The translations under genes and the position numbers were made by a program. A stretch of DNA of 64,000 bases from Pelomonas sp. Root1444. GTDB taxonomy: Bacteria; Pseudomonadota; Gammaproteobacteria; Burkholderiales; Burkholderiaceae_C. The notes beneath the pieces were generated by a model. That model was not told the origin of the DNA and did not search any database. It saw nothing but the letters and a program-made list of their open reading frames with translations. The DNA lies in NCBI RefSeq assembly GCF_001426885.1, contig NZ_LMFP01000028.1, positions 705,811 through 769,810 of the forward strand, in the 5' to 3' direction. Each line of letters starts with the position of its first letter. The first letter of the stretch is position 1. Positions 50,803-61,933 of this stretch are shown in pieces.

Positions 50803-52785
50803 TCAGATGAGCACGTTGATGATGGCGTCGCCGATGCCCATCAATGCAGCCCCGGAGATCAGGCCGGCGCAGATGGGCTCCATGCCTTCGACCCAGATGC
50901 GATGGCCGCGCGTGCCGGGCTGCTTGTGGCGGCGGCCCATGTAGAAGAACAGCAGCGCGCCGACAAACATCGTGAAGGTGGCTTGCGGCGGCAGCGTGAC
51001 GCCCAGGCCGATGGCCACCGCCGACAGGCCCGAACGGCCCTTGGTGGCGATGCGCATGCCCTCGATGACGATGGCAGCGACGGCGGCGACGGCCATGGAG
51101 ATCAACGCCGACGTCGGTAGGCTCGTCAGGCCCTTGGCGATGATGTCGGCCACGCCCTTCCACTGCAGCGCGGCGGGGAAGCCGAACTGGTCGGACACCA
51201 TGTTGGCCACGGTGGACACGCCGTTGGCGTCGGTCTTGACGAACAGCAGGAAGAACAGCGGCACGCTGGCCAGCACGCCAGCGAGGTTGCCGATGACGTG
51301 GCCGATCGCCTGGTGGCGCGGCTTGCCACCCAGCATGTAGCCCGGTTTGATGTCGGACAGCAGGTTGGCGGCGTTGGATGCGACCTCGGCGGTCATGCCG
51401 GCCGGTAGCAGGTTGGAGCCGGGGTTGGTGCGGTCCAGCGCGCCCATCGTGAACTGCGTGATCTTGGACAGCGAGCCTGTGGGTGTCCACGACGTCAGCG
51501 CCATCGAGTTGGTGCAGATCACCGTCAGCACGAAGATCAACGGCAGCGACACGATGGACAGCCACAGCGGCACGCCGAAGAAGGCATGCGTCACGTAGCA
51601 GCCCAACAGGCTGACGATGGGCACGCCGACCCAGGAGATCCACAGCGGCACCTCGATGTCCTTGAGGAGGTCGCTGTTGGCATCGGCCTTGGCAGCCGGC
51701 GTCTTGCGCTTGAATGCGCTGGTGAAGATCTCGGGCTTGGCCAGCAGCGACACCAGCGCACCGACGACCATCATCGTCACGCCCCACCACAGCGACCACT
51801 GGTTGACGATCTCGACGCGGTTCAGCGGGATCAGCACGCCGTTGGGCCCCAGGCGCGGCGCGATGTCGCCGGCCTGGATCATCAGCGGCGCCAGGATCAC
51901 GAAGTTGACGATGACGCCGACGAAGCAGCTGGCGGCCACGGCCAGGCCCATCAGGCCGCCTGTGCCGATCAGCGCCGCGTCCACGACGACGCGCAGGCCC
52001 AGCGTGCGGAAGTCGGTGCCGAGGATGCTCGGGATGAAGCCGTGCGCCTTGACGGCCCAGGCGTAGTAGTAGTCGTCAATGCGGTCGTGCAGGTGCCAGG
52101 GTTCGGCCATGCCGGCCCATTTGTCCATCGCCAGCAGCTTGAACTGCACCAGCTTCATCCAGCCTTCGCCGCAGATGGCTTGCAGCAAGGCCGCGCCCGC
52201 GCCGACCCAGCCCAGCAGCTTGGCCTTGAACATGCCCTCGCTGCCCTTGCCGTGGTACAGCGAATCCAGCACGACACCGCAGGCGCGGCCTTCCGGGAAG
52301 GGCGCCTGGTCTTCGTTGATGAAGCGGCGCTTCAGCGGGAAGGCCAGCAGCACGCCGATCAATGCGACCAGGAACATCCACACCGCGATGTGCCACCACT
52401 TCGGCACATGGCCGGTCACCAACATGTAGGCCGGCAGGCTGGAGATCAGCGCCGTCGTCACGTAGCCGGACGCCGTCGCGATGGACTGCGTGCAGTTGTT
52501 TTCGAGGATGGTGTAGTCCTGCGCCAGGCCCGCCGAGTGCAGCGCGCGGAACAGCGCGAAGGCGAGGATCACCGACGTCAGGCCGACGCCCAGCGAGATG
52601 CCGGTCTTCGCGCCGATGTACAGGCCCGTGGCCGACAGGATGCCGCCAAGCAGGAAGCCCGTGAGGCCGGAGCGCAGCGTCAGCTGGGCCATGTCGCCGC
52701 GGAAGACGTTCTTGAACCACCACTCGTCCTTTTGGGCGCGGGTCCAGGTGGCGATCTGCTCGTCGGTCAGGTGTTGGATGGCCAT
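50803..52785 (-). CDS. OPT-family oligopeptide transporter
   Basis: A 660-residue transporter with about 15 or 16 hydrophobic spans. The OPT-type sequences GLYIGAKTGISLGVGLTSVI (55-74), the EGRACGVVLDSLYHGKG region (about 166-182) and the GGTGGLMG glycine loop are visible. OPT members move small peptides or metal-siderophore complexes with protons; the substrate is not predictable. A dyad that may be an operator lies about 60-80 bp upstream of the start. Confidence 0.92.
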   Translation of the reverse strand: MAIQHLTDEQIATWTRAQKDEWWFKNVFRGDMAQLTLRSGLTGFLLGGILSATGLYIGAKTGISLGVGLTSVILAFALFRALHSAGLAQDYTILENNCTQSIATASGYVTTALISSLPAYMLVTGHVPKWWHIAVWMFLVALIGVLLAFPLKRRFINEDQAPFPEGRACGVVLDSLYHGKGSEGMFKAKLLGWVGAGAALLQAICGEGWMKLVQFKLLAMDKWAGMAEPWHLHDRIDDYYYAWAVKAHGFIPSILGTDFRTLGLRVVVDAALIGTGGLMGLAVAASCFVGVIVNFVILAPLMIQAGDIAPRLGPNGVLIPLNRVEIVNQWSLWWGVTMMVVGALVSLLAKPEIFTSAFKRKTPAAKADANSDLLKDIEVPLWISWVGVPIVSLLGCYVTHAFFGVPLWLSIVSLPLIFVLTVICTNSMALTSWTPTGSLSKITQFTMGALDRTNPGSNLLPAGMTAEVASNAANLLSDIKPGYMLGGKPRHQAIGHVIGNLAGVLASVPLFFLLFVKTDANGVSTVANMVSDQFGFPAALQWKGVADIIAKGLTSLPTSALISMAVAAVAAIVIEGMRIATKGRSGLSAVAIGLGVTLPPQATFTMFVGALLFFYMGRRHKQPGTRGHRIWVEGMEPICAGLISGAALMGIGDAIINVLI

Positions 52786-52846
52786 GAAATCTCGGACCTG
52801 GCTTGTGGCCGGCCCAGTGTTGCAGCGAAGGTGCCGCTATTGTCTC

Positions 52847-52866
52847 GGCCGACCGAGCGGTCGGCC
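52847..52866. promoter_or_regulatory. 9-bp inverted repeat with TetR-like half-sites, candidate operator
   Basis: Near-perfect dyad GGCCGACCG-AG-CGGTCGGCC, about 62 bp upstream of the OPT transporter start. The core GACCG-NN-CGGTC resembles many TetR-family operators. No TetR-type regulator gene is in the window. It could also form a hairpin, but there is no U-run. Confidence 0.45.
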
Positions 52867-52909
52867 TTCGGGAGATGCCCCAGGGTCGCGGGGCCTCACA
52901 AAAAACAAA

Positions 52910-52937
52910 CCCGCCGCGGCTTGCGGCCGGCGGCGGG
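52910..52937 (-). terminator. Rho-independent terminator of the parvulin operon
   Basis: Stem CCCGCCG/CGGCGGG with a GC-rich inner hairpin, followed on the minus strand by TTTGTTTTTTG. It lies 47 bp after the parvulin gene stop. Confidence 0.8.
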
Positions 52938-52983
52938 TGGGCGAACGGCAATTATCACTGCCTTTCGGCGCGGCGCTGGCCGG

Positions 52984-54981
52984 CTATTTCTGCCCCTGGC
53001 CGGCCCGTCGCTCCAACCCCTCATGGATGCGTGCCTTCACCTGCTCGAAGGGCGGCACGAGGCGCGGCCGCACCTCGCTGACCTCGATGACATGCCAGCC
53101 GAACTGCGTCTGCACGGGCGACTCGCTGAGGCCGCGCGGCGCCAGGCGCTTGACCGCGTCGGCGAAGGGCGGGGCAAAGTACACCGGCAGGCTCCACCCG
53201 AGGTCCCCGCCCTTCGCACGCGAGCCGGAGTCCGCCGAGACCGCTGCCGCCACGGCCTCGAAGGGCTCGCCGCCGCGGATGCGGGCCAGCGCCGCGTGGG
53301 CCAGTTCGCGCGTCTGTACCAGCAGGTGCCTGACCCGGTACTCCGTCGACCCGAGGGCGACGAAGCGGTCGTACTCGGCCCGCACCTGCGCCTCGGTGAC
53401 CGCGGGCTGGCGAGCGAGGCCGGGCTCGTCGGCCTCCAGCAGCGCCCGGTCACGCCTGTGTACGACCCGCGAGGCGGCCACCGCTTCCACCGCGGCGCGG
53501 GCATCCACGCCACGGCCTTGCGCGCGCAGCACGCGGGCTGCATAGAACTGCAGGCTGGCCCACTCGGGCCGCCCGGCGGCCACGGCGCGCGCCGCTTCGG
53601 CAGCCGGCAGGTCTTTCGCCGCCGGCTGGCGGGCCGTCATCAAGGCTGCGAGCAGCCAGGCGTTGTCCTTGCTCTCCTGCCAGCGCGCGAGGGCATGGCC
53701 ATGCTCGGCATCGCAGGCCGCGGCATCCGCGGCCTTGGGCGCATCGCTGCAGGCCTGCACCGTGGCGATGAAGTCGAACCATGCATGCCGGCGCAGCACG
53801 GCGGCGAGTTCACCCAGCGGACGGTCGGGTGCGACCTGCGGATAGAGCTGCTGGAACAGGTCCAGCGTGCCCATCGCATAGGGGTTGTCTTCGACGCGGT
53901 CGAGCTTCTCCATCGCCAGGCGCAGCGGCGCCATGGGCCCGAGCTGCAGCAGCGCCCGCCGCAGCGTGTAGCCGATGGCCGCTTGAACCGGCGCGAGCGC
54001 TGCGTCGGCCGCGGCCGCCTGGGCGCGGGCGCTGATCTCGGTCAGCGCGGCATCGGCGCGGGCGCGGTGGCGGACTGCCGGCTCGGCGACGGCGGCGCTG
54101 AATTCGGCGCCACGCAGCTGGCGCTTTGTCCATGCGTCCGCCACGGCGGCGTCCCAGTCGGCGTCGCGCACCGCGTCGCGGACCAGGCTGCGCAATGCAC
54201 CCAGCGTGGCCCAGGGGCGCATCGGATGGTCCGGTACGGCGGCGATGGCATCGAAGGCCTGGCGCGCGGCGACGTAGTCATCACCGTAGAAGAGCGCTGC
54301 GGCGCGCTGGTAGGCGTTGAGCGCCTTCAGCCGGGCCGGCGCGCTGGCGGGCAACAAGGCGGGCAGCGGCGGCGCCGCCGTCTTGCCGGGCGCCCAGGTG
54401 CAGCGTGCGAAGACGGCGTCCTGGCCGGCGATCCACGCCAGGCGGTCGGCCGCCTTCAATGACGCATCGGCCACGAGTTCGCGCAGCGTGCGCGTCGCGA
54501 ACGCAAAGGCGTCCGGGCCGCACTGCCCCTCGACGGTGTCGATTTCGCCCGCACCCGCCACTGTCAGCTTGCCCGGGCGGAAGTAGTCCGGGCGCACGGC
54601 CGGAGCGCGCTGCTGCAGCGCGCCACGGGCGGCGAGCCAGGCGTCGATCTCGTCGGCGCCCGTTTGAGACACGGCGCTGCCCTCGAGCCAGCTGCCCTTG
54701 CGTTCGTGGCTCTCCTTGGCGACGGCACCGACGGGCAGGTGCATGACGCGCCAGGCCACGTAAAGCGACGCACGGCCATAGCTCGGCCGGATCAGCCCGA
54801 GCGTACCGCGCGCGTAGGCGCCGTCGTTGGCGGGGCCGACGATGGGGCCCACGTAGCCACGGCGCAGGGTCTCGGGCAGGTCGGTGTCATCGGTTGGCGC
54901 GGCGTGGCCCGAGGGCATCAGCGCCAGGGCAGCCAGGGCGCAGCCCAGCCGGCGCAGCGGCAAGCTCATCTTTTTCTTCAT
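52984..54981 (-). CDS. Periplasmic parvulin-type peptidyl-prolyl isomerase with helical-repeat region
   Basis: A 665-residue exported protein. The signal peptide (1-26) has a lysine start (MKKK) and ends GHA before APT. Residues about 60-500 are Ala-rich helices with a TPR-like look (YQRAAALFYGDDYVAARQAF). Residues about 555-645 are a parvulin domain with YRVRHLLVQ, SGSRAKGGDLGW and TQFGWHVIEV, the conserved catalytic pattern. SurA-like proteins chaperone outer-membrane proteins. ATG at 54981 overlaps the preceding DUF3142-like gene's stop (ATGA). Confidence 0.85.
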   Translation of the reverse strand: MKKKMSLPLRRLGCALAALALMPSGHAAPTDDTDLPETLRRGYVGPIVGPANDGAYARGTLGLIRPSYGRASLYVAWRVMHLPVGAVAKESHERKGSWLEGSAVSQTGADEIDAWLAARGALQQRAPAVRPDYFRPGKLTVAGAGEIDTVEGQCGPDAFAFATRTLRELVADASLKAADRLAWIAGQDAVFARCTWAPGKTAAPPLPALLPASAPARLKALNAYQRAAALFYGDDYVAARQAFDAIAAVPDHPMRPWATLGALRSLVRDAVRDADWDAAVADAWTKRQLRGAEFSAAVAEPAVRHRARADAALTEISARAQAAAADAALAPVQAAIGYTLRRALLQLGPMAPLRLAMEKLDRVEDNPYAMGTLDLFQQLYPQVAPDRPLGELAAVLRRHAWFDFIATVQACSDAPKAADAAACDAEHGHALARWQESKDNAWLLAALMTARQPAAKDLPAAEAARAVAAGRPEWASLQFYAARVLRAQGRGVDARAAVEAVAASRVVHRRDRALLEADEPGLARQPAVTEAQVRAEYDRFVALGSTEYRVRHLLVQTRELAHAALARIRGGEPFEAVAAAVSADSGSRAKGGDLGWSLPVYFAPPFADAVKRLAPRGLSESPVQTQFGWHVIEVSEVRPRLVPPFEQVKARIHEGLERRAGQGQK

Positions 54982-55811
54982 GGAATCAGGTGGGAAGGAG
55001 GACGGGACGGGTTCGACCAGGCGGTCTCGTCGAACCAGTAAGGACGCGCTGCGCGGGCCAGCAGCACGGGTGATGGCGGGTCGTTGGTGGCAAAGCCCAG
55101 GGCGGGGCCGCGGCAGCGGCGCGCCAGGCTGGCGTCGCCGCGTTCGAAGCGCCGGCGCCAGTCCTGGGCGTGCGGCCCGAGGCGATAGAGCATCGGCACG
55201 ACCTCGTCGACGCTCAGGCGGTCCAGCCAGTCGCCCTGCGTGCACCAATGCGCGAGCGCCGTCACGCTCAGGCGCACGCCGGCGGGCAATGCGGCGCGCG
55301 CGGCGGCAACGAGTGCGCGGTAGGCCTCGCGCTGGCGCGGCGGCGCCTCGAAGTCGAGCTGCAGCAGGCCGGCGGCCCGCTGGCCATGGCGGCGCACGGC
55401 CGCGAGGACGGCGGCGCGCTGCGCGGGCGTGAAGTCGTCGGGTGCGTCGGCGGCGGACTCGACATGCACGACGGGCATCAGGCGCACGCCGACCGGCAGG
55501 GCCAAGGGCTGGGTGCGGCCGCCGCGTTCGACGCGGACGCCGCGCAGCACCAGCGACTCGACCAGCACCGCGGCGTCACGATAAGCAGGGGCGGCCGACG
55601 TGGTGCGTGGGCGATGGGGGCCGTTGCTGTCGGGCCAGATCCAGGCGGCGCCACGCGCCAGCGATGCGGCGACTTCGGCTGGCGACGCTGATCTGGCTGC
55701 GGGTTCGGCTGCCAAATGCGGGGCGGCATGGGCGAGCACGCTGACCGTCCAAAGCAAGATGCCGGCGGCGCAGCGCAGACGTGCGCTGCGGCGTCGTTGC
55801 GATTCCTCCAT
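54978..55811 (-). CDS. Exported DUF3142-like protein
   Basis: A 277-residue protein with a signal peptide (about 1-30, ending AHAA). LLQLDFEAPPRQREAYRALV (about 150-169), then LSVTALAHWCTQGDWLDRLSVDEV (about 181-204), match the pattern LQLDFDxP...SxTALxxW of DUF3142 proteins, which look like glycoside-hydrolase-fold domains. No catalytic role is established. It is the first gene of a two-gene unit with the parvulin protein. Confidence 0.7.
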   Translation of the reverse strand: MEESQRRRSARLRCAAGILLWTVSVLAHAAPHLAAEPAARSASPAEVAASLARGAAWIWPDSNGPHRPRTTSAAPAYRDAAVLVESLVLRGVRVERGGRTQPLALPVGVRLMPVVHVESAADAPDDFTPAQRAAVLAAVRRHGQRAAGLLQLDFEAPPRQREAYRALVAAARAALPAGVRLSVTALAHWCTQGDWLDRLSVDEVVPMLYRLGPHAQDWRRRFERGDASLARRCRGPALGFATNDPPSPVLLARAARPYWFDETAWSNPSRPPSHLIP

Positions 55812-55937
55812 CGATGCGGCCTCCCTCCGCCGGCGCGGAGTCTAGGTGAGGCGAAGGCGGGCGAAGGTGAGGAAAGCGAGGCCCGGAAATGAATCCAGCC
55901 GCCAGGGCGAACGCCATGGCGGCTGGATGAGTAGGTT

Positions 55938-56014
55938 TGGTCGGGGCGGCGGGATTCGAACTCGCGACCCTCTGCTCCCAAAGCAGATGCGCTACCAGGC
56001 TGCGCTACGCCCCG
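55938..56014 (-). tRNA. tRNA-Pro (anticodon UGG)
   Basis: A 77-nt cloverleaf on the minus strand. Acceptor CGGGGCG/CGCCCCG, D-arm GCGC, anticodon stem TCTGC/GCAGA with loop TTTGGGA (anticodon TGG), T-loop TTCGAAT. CCA is encoded. The C1-G72 pair is typical of bacterial tRNA-Pro. Confidence 0.97.
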
Positions 56015-56029
56015 ATCAAGCCGGCCATT

Positions 56030-59000
56030 CTAGCTGACAGAAATGAAGCGCCCGGTGCCGCTGATCAAGGCGGCCTTCACCGGCTCGCCAGGCTGCAGGT
56101 TCTGGACTGCCGCAACGTAGCTGCGCATCTGCTCGATGTAGGTCGGCTCGCGCTCGGGCGAGGCGCCGAGCTTGTAGTCCAACACCCACCAGGTGCCGTC
56201 GTCCAGTTGCACGAGGCGGTCGATGCGGCGGTCCTCGCCCGCGGCGTTGATCGCAACCTCGTTGCCCGCCCAGCGCAGCCGCGCAGGGTCGAAGAAGAGG
56301 CGGCAATCGGGGCTGTGCAGGATGGCATCGGCGGCGCTGGCCAGGCGCTCGCGCGCGGCGGCATCGAGGCCGAAGGCCTGGCCCGATGCCGCGACCAGCA
56401 CGGCCAGCGGCTGGGTCTGGCCGGCGGCACTGGCCCATTCCAGCACGCGGTGCAGGGCCTCGCCGAGGTTGGCGTTGGCCGCGTCGTCGGCTGCACCGTA
56501 GCGCGGCTGCACGGGGGGCGCCTGCCAGATGGGCAACGGCAGGTGCACCGGCGGTGCCAGCGCGAGCGGCATCTCGTCGCCCGCCGCGGCCGACACCAGG
56601 GGCAGCGCCAGCGGCGCCAGCCGCGCCCACCAGCTCGCATCCGACGCGCCCCGCCTGGGCGGCGTGCGGCTGACGATGAGCCGGCGCCGCGCGCGCGTCA
56701 TTGCCACATACAGCGCGTTCAGCTCCTCGCGCTCGCGCAGCGTTTGCTCGGCTTCGACCAGCGGCTTCAAGGCGGGCGGCGGGCGGCGTTCGGAGACCAG
56801 GAAGGCCAGCCGCGCCGGCGCCGGTGCGGCCACCGGCCAGTCGCAGGCCAGCGCCAGCGTCTCGGCGCGCGGCGGCGCGGCATCGGCGTCCAGCAGGATG
56901 ACGACCTCGGCCTCCAGCCCCTTGGCGCCGTGCACGGTCAGCAGTTGCACCGCGTCGTCGGCCGGCGCCGGTGCGAGCTTGGGCGAGCGGGCCTTCAGCG
57001 CGCGCACGAAACCATAGAGCTCGGCGAAGCGCCCACCGTCCAGCTCCAGCGCGGCCTGCAGCAGCGCGTTGACGGTGCGCAGCCGGTTCGGCGCCTCGGA
57101 CGGCGGCGCGGCGGCGATCAGGCGCGGCAGCAGCTCGCCTTCATGGACGATGCGGTCCAGCAGCTCGTGCGGCGTGCAACGCATGGCCGCCTCGCGCCAG
57201 GCGACCAGCAGCGTGCGAGCACGGGCCAACGCCGGGCTGGGGTTGGCGATGTCGGCCAGCGCGTCCCACCAGCTGCGGCGTTCGCGCGGCGCGGTGCCCA
57301 GCCAGATGGCCGTGCCGGCGGCCTCGGCCAGTTGCAGCAGGTCGGCCTCGTCGACGCCGAAAAGCGGGCTGCGCAACGCGCGGGCCAGCGACAGCGTGTG
57401 GCCGGGCGAGGCCAGCGCATCCAGCAGCGCGATCAGGTCCTGCGCGTCGGGCAGGTCGGCCAGGCGGTTGTCCTCCGGCGCGACATGTGGCACGCCGGCG
57501 GCCAGCAGCGCCTGGGCCATCTGGCGCAACGGCTCGCGCTTGCGCGCCAGCACGAAGATGTCGCGCGGCCGCAAGCCTTCATCGGCCAGCAGCGCGCGGA
57601 TGGCGCTCGCCACGCGCTGGCATTCCGGCGCACGGCGGGCCACCTCGGCCTCCACCTTGGCCTCGGTCAGGCTGGGCCGCCAACGTCCGGCATCCCGCGC
57701 TTCGGCCGCATCGGCCTCGGCCAGGTCACCGTCCAGCGAGAACAGCCCGGCCGCGTCATCGGAGCCCTGCTCCGTCGTGTGCGGCCTGAAGCCGGGCATC
57801 TGCGCCTCGAAGGCCGCGTTGACGGCGGCCAGCACCTCGGGCGCGTTGCGCCGCGTGTGATCGCAGGCGAGGCCGACACCTGCCAGGCCCTCGCGCACGA
57901 ACTCGCCCGCGGCGGCGAACACGCGCGGCTCCGCCCGACGGAAGCGGTAGATGCTCTGCTTGGGATCGCCGACGATGAAGACCGAGATCTGGCCGCCCCC
58001 CGCGCCGGCATAGGCGCTGAGCCAGCCGTGCAGGGCCTGCCATTGCAGCGGGCTGGTGTCCTGGAACTCGTCGATGAGCAGATGGCGCACGCGCGCATCC
58101 AGCCGCTGCTGCACCCAGCCGGCCAGCTCCGGCTTGGACAGCAGTGCCAGCGCGCCGCGCTCCAGGTCGTTCATGTCGACCAGGCCGCGCTCGCGCTTGA
58201 GCGCCTCGAATTCACCGACCAGCACCTCGGCCAGCCGGGCCATGCGCCCATGCTCGATGGCCGCCTCGTGCTGGGCGATGTTGGCCGCGATGGCCTCCAG
58301 CGCGGCGCAGGCGTCGAGCTGCGCGGCCGAGTCGCCCAGGCCCTTCTTGGCGGTGCCGGTCTTGGTGAAGAGCGCCGCCCACAGCGCGGGGAAGGCCGCC
58401 TCGTCGGCGAGTGCCAGCGCCTGCTCGATGCATGTCGCCGCGTCGCGCGCCTTCGCGCCCTTGGCGCAGCCCAGCTGGACGGCCAATGAAGCCAAGCCGG
58501 GGCGCAGGGCGGCCAGCGGGGCCAGCGGCTCGCCCACGTCCGGCATGCTGCCCTCCAGCACGCCGGCACGCGCGGCCAGCCGCAGCTCGACGCGCTTGTT
58601 GAAGGCCGCCAGCAGCCATTCACGCAGGTTGTGCCGGCCGCGCGTCTCGGTCAGCGCCTGGAAGGCCGCGGCCAGCTCCGCGTCCGCCAGCACGCGGGCA
58701 TGGAAGCGCCGCCAGAGCTGGGGCATCAGCTCCGACTCGTCCTCGACGAGCTGCAGGTCGGCCGACAGGCCTTCGCCCTGCAGCACCGACAGGGGCGCCG
58801 CGCGCAGCAGCTGCGAGAACCAGCCATGGAAGGTGCGTATCTCCACCGGCCGCCCGCCGCGCAGCAGCTCGTCCTGCAACGCGGCCAAGCGCGGTGCGGC
58901 GGCGCGCGCCACCGGCTGGGCCATGCCGCGGGCGACCAGCTCGGCCACGCGTTGGGCCTCGCCCGCGGCGGCGAATCCGGCCAGCCATTCCTGCAGCCGC

Positions 59001-59224
59001 TCGCGCATCTCGCCGGCGGCCTTGCGCGTGAAGGTGATGGCAACGATCTCCTGCGGCGCCGCGCCCGCCAGCAGCGCGCGCAGGATGCGCGAGACCAGCA
59101 TCCAGGTCTTGCCTGCACCGGCGCAGGCCTCGACGACAGCGCTGCGGGCGGGGTCGCAGGCCAGCGCGTAAAAGCGCTCACGCGGAACCAGGGCGCCATC
59201 GGCGTAGTAGGCATAGGCGCTCAT
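56030..59224 (-). CDS. addA: Double-strand break repair helicase-nuclease AddA
   Basis: A 1064-residue UvrD-type helicase with a C-terminal nuclease. Walker A is ACAGAGKT (33-40), the DEFQD motif of UvrD helicases is in [16 protein letters not shown], and [11 protein letters not shown] follows. The RecB-like nuclease motif is DYKLGASPE (about 1020-1028) with TYIEQMRSY. It works with AddB in resecting DNA ends for recombination, replacing RecBCD. ATG at 59224 overlaps the addB stop (ATGA); a longer open frame upstream is antisense-like overlap with addB. Confidence 0.95.
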   Translation of the reverse strand: MSAYAYYADGALVPRERFYALACDPARSAVVEACAGAGKTWMLVSRILRALLAGAAPQEIVAITFTRKAAGEMRERLQEWLAGFAAAGEAQRVAELVARGMAQPVARAAAPRLAALQDELLRGGRPVEIRTFHGWFSQLLRAAPLSVLQGEGLSADLQLVEDESELMPQLWRRFHARVLADAELAAAFQALTETRGRHNLREWLLAAFNKRVELRLAARAGVLEGSMPDVGEPLAPLAALRPGLASLAVQLGCAKGAKARDAATCIEQALALADEAAFPALWAALFTKTGTAKKGLGDSAAQLDACAALEAIAANIAQHEAAIEHGRMARLAEVLVGEFEALKRERGLVDMNDLERGALALLSKPELAGWVQQRLDARVRHLLIDEFQDTSPLQWQALHGWLSAYAGAGGGQISVFIVGDPKQSIYRFRRAEPRVFAAAGEFVREGLAGVGLACDHTRRNAPEVLAAVNAAFEAQMPGFRPHTTEQGSDDAAGLFSLDGDLAEADAAEARDAGRWRPSLTEAKVEAEVARRAPECQRVASAIRALLADEGLRPRDIFVLARKREPLRQMAQALLAAGVPHVAPEDNRLADLPDAQDLIALLDALASPGHTLSLARALRSPLFGVDEADLLQLAEAAGTAIWLGTAPRERRSWWDALADIANPSPALARARTLLVAWREAAMRCTPHELLDRIVHEGELLPRLIAAAPPSEAPNRLRTVNALLQAALELDGGRFAELYGFVRALKARSPKLAPAPADDAVQLLTVHGAKGLEAEVVILLDADAAPPRAETLALACDWPVAAPAPARLAFLVSERRPPPALKPLVEAEQTLREREELNALYVAMTRARRRLIVSRTPPRRGASDASWWARLAPLALPLVSAAAGDEMPLALAPPVHLPLPIWQAPPVQPRYGAADDAANANLGEALHRVLEWASAAGQTQPLAVLVAASGQAFGLDAAARERLASAADAILHSPDCRLFFDPARLRWAGNEVAINAAGEDRRIDRLVQLDDGTWWVLDYKLGASPEREPTYIEQMRSYVAAVQNLQPGEPVKAALISGTGRFISVS

Positions 59225-61830
59225 GACCAGTCGTCCTTGCGGCACAGCCCGCGGGCCTCGCAGAACTCGCAGGCGCTGCCCTCCCCCAGTGCAGGCAGCG
59301 GCGCGCCTTGCAGCATCAGCAGCAGGTCCGACTGCAGGCCTTCCCTGAGCTGGCCCGCGGTCGCCGCGACATCGGGATGCTCGACGGCGACGACGCCACC
59401 CGGGTCGTCCAACGCCAGGTATGCGGCGGCAAGATCGGGCGTCGCATCCATCAACAGCGCGTAGACGGCCATCTGCGTGTCTTCCAAAGGCTCGGCGACG
59501 CGATCCTTCAGGCCCTTGACGCTGCCGGTCTTGTAGTCCAGCAGCAGGCGCTTGCCTTCGGCCGTCGTGTCGACGCGGTCGATGCGCCCACGCAGCACCA
59601 GGTCGGCCAGCGCGCCATCGAAGGGACGGCATTGCCGATCCAGCTCGCCTTCGCTGAAGGCCTGGCCTTGGGCTTCCGCGGCCGCCAGCCAGTCGACATA
59701 GCGTGGCAGCAGGCGCTCGAAGCTGGCCTGCCACGGCAGGAAGTCGGCCTCGTCCAGGCCGAGGCTTTCCGCCGCGGCGGCGGCGCGCAGCTGGGCCGTC
59801 GCGTCGCCCGGCTGGCGTGCGGTGTGGAAGCGGTGCAGCACCGCGTGCAGCCAGGTGCCGTAGTCGCGCTTTTCGGGCTCGGCCTCCAGCTCGTCGGCCT
59901 CCTGCAGGCCCAGCAGATGCCGGCTGAAGAACTGGTAGGGGCAGCGGCGCAGCGACTCGACGGCGCTGGCGCTGAGGGCCGCCGGCAGCCGCGCGGCGGC
60001 CACGCTTGCGCGGGGCAGGGGTTGCGGCGTGATGCTTTGCGGCAGGCGATCGTCGACCCAGTGGCGCAGCGGCGATTCGCGCCCGGCGCGACGCGCGGCG
60101 ACGGCCAGGCGTTCGATCAGCGGGCTGGCGGGTAGCGGCTCGGCGCCGGCGCGGGTGCAGCGCAGCAGGGTCAGCACCGGCGCACGCAGCGCCTGCGCAA
60201 AGGCCTGGGCCTCGGCCTCGCGCTGCCGGGCCTGCGTCGGCAGGCCCAATGCGGCGGCGTCGGCCTCGCTGAGTAGGCTCAAGCCGCGGCCGCCGCGGCC
60301 CAGCGTGTCTGCGTCGGCACCCGGCAGCACCAGCGCGCCGAAGGGCCGCAGCATCGCCCGCACCAGCGGCGTGATGACGACCGGCGCCTGGCCAGCGTCC
60401 TCGGGCACGTACTGGCCCGCCTCGAGCACCTCGCCGACCCAGGCCAGAAAGCCCGCGCCATCGAGCCTCGCATCGCTCAGCACCGCCTCGTGCGCACTCC
60501 CCGGCCAGGGGTTGCGCGACAGCCAGAGCGCCTCCAACACGCCGGCGCCGCCTTCCAGGCCCGCGAGCGGCTCGGGGCCGAGGGCGCGTTTCAGGTCGAA
60601 CAGCCACTGCAGCAGCGACCGCCGCCCGCCGCCGGCCAGCGGCGCGAGTGCCTGCCGCCGCGCCTGCCACAGCGCCCGCGCCGGCAGCTTGTCCATCGCG
60701 TCCAGCACCTCGGCGCGGCGGATGCGGCGGCGCCGGCACAGGGCCTCCAGCGCATCCAGCGCCGCCGACGGCTCGGCGCTGAGCTTGAGCCAGGCCAGCC
60801 AATCGTCCACCGCGCCGCCGCCCAGCGCTGCGCGCAGCAGCGCCATCAGCGTCGACGCGGCCGGCGTGGTTGCCAACGTCCAGCCGGTTTCGTCATGCAT
60901 CGGCAGGCCTTGGCGGGACAGCAGCGCCCGCACGCGGCGCACGACGACGCGGTCCTGGGCGATCAGCGCCACCGGTGCGCGGCCGGCGGCCAGGTGCTGC
61001 AGCACGGCGACCGCGCTGGCCTGCGCCAGCGTTTCGAAATCGGCGCACAAGGCCTCTTCGACATGGGCGACCGGCTCGGCCAGTTGGTCCAGGTCGAGGT
61101 CGGTGTCCAGCCACAGGGCCGGCACATCGCCGCCCGCCAGCAGCGCTTGGGCCAGCGGATCGGGGCCGCCGGCCTGCAATGCGATCCAGGCGTTGGGGCG
61201 GTGGCGGAACAGCGCGTCGGTGGCCGGCGTGCGGTCGTCGGACGCCGCCCAGGCCAGGGCCACCAGCGCCAGCGCCCGTTCGGTGCCGCCGACCGGGTCG
61301 TCGGTGAGGTGCTGGCGTGCGGCTTCGAACCAGGCGCCACGCGCGGCCGGGTCCTGCTGGCCGGCGGCGCGGGTGAAGGCATGGGCCGTCTCGACGAGGC
61401 GGGCCAGGGCCAGGCGGTAGGCGCGCGGGTCCTCGCGTTTCAAGCCCTGGGCCCAGCTCTGCTGGGCGATCAGCGCGTCCGCGGCGAGGGCATCCACCGG
61501 CGCGTCGCCGCTGATCTGCCCCGGCTGGGCCAGAGGCGATGGCCCGAGGGCCGAGGCGAGACTGCGCGTCGTCGCCAGCACCGGCTGCCAGCCACCGCGC
61601 GCCAGGAAGGCCCGTCGGGCCGGCGCCAGGTGCTGGGCGAACGGCAGCAGCAGCACGGCGTCGCGCGGGCTGGCCCCCTGCCCGGCCAGCCAGTCCGCGC
61701 AGGCACCCGCCACGCGGCGCCAGAAGGCGTCGATGTCTTCACCGGGGACGAGGCCCAGCTTCAAGGATTGCAGCACTTGTAAAGCGGGCCTCCCGCCCTG
61801 ACGTTCTTTGCCTGCCACCGCTTCGGTCAC
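59221..61830 (-). CDS. addB: Double-strand break repair protein AddB
   Basis: An 869-residue AddB with a C-terminal RecB-type nuclease (GRIDRVDTT about 745-753, LLLDYKTGS about 759-767, [11 protein letters not shown]). Cysteines for the [4Fe-4S] cluster are CPYQFF (about 641) and the terminal [10 protein letters not shown] (about 854-863). The N-terminal half is a degenerate helicase without a Walker A, as in the proteobacterial subfamily. The GTG start at 61830 is used. It is divergent from trxA with 103 bp between. Confidence 0.92.
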   Translation of the reverse strand: MTEAVAGKERQGGRPALQVLQSLKLGLVPGEDIDAFWRRVAGACADWLAGQGASPRDAVLLLPFAQHLAPARRAFLARGGWQPVLATTRSLASALGPSPLAQPGQISGDAPVDALAADALIAQQSWAQGLKREDPRAYRLALARLVETAHAFTRAAGQQDPAARGAWFEAARQHLTDDPVGGTERALALVALAWAASDDRTPATDALFRHRPNAWIALQAGGPDPLAQALLAGGDVPALWLDTDLDLDQLAEPVAHVEEALCADFETLAQASAVAVLQHLAAGRAPVALIAQDRVVVRRVRALLSRQGLPMHDETGWTLATTPAASTLMALLRAALGGGAVDDWLAWLKLSAEPSAALDALEALCRRRRIRRAEVLDAMDKLPARALWQARRQALAPLAGGGRRSLLQWLFDLKRALGPEPLAGLEGGAGVLEALWLSRNPWPGSAHEAVLSDARLDGAGFLAWVGEVLEAGQYVPEDAGQAPVVITPLVRAMLRPFGALVLPGADADTLGRGGRGLSLLSEADAAALGLPTQARQREAEAQAFAQALRAPVLTLLRCTRAGAEPLPASPLIERLAVAARRAGRESPLRHWVDDRLPQSITPQPLPRASVAAARLPAALSASAVESLRRCPYQFFSRHLLGLQEADELEAEPEKRDYGTWLHAVLHRFHTARQPGDATAQLRAAAAAESLGLDEADFLPWQASFERLLPRYVDWLAAAEAQGQAFSEGELDRQCRPFDGALADLVLRGRIDRVDTTAEGKRLLLDYKTGSVKGLKDRVAEPLEDTQMAVYALLMDATPDLAAAYLALDDPGGVVAVEHPDVAATAGQLREGLQSDLLLMLQGAPLPALGEGSACEFCEARGLCRKDDWS

Positions 61831-61933
61831 CCTCGCGACCGTCCGGGCAAAACTGCTATGTCACAATGATTTTGCCTACTCGGACGGTGCCTTCGCGGCG
61901 ACCGCCAACCCTTTCAGGCCAAGGAATCCTCCC

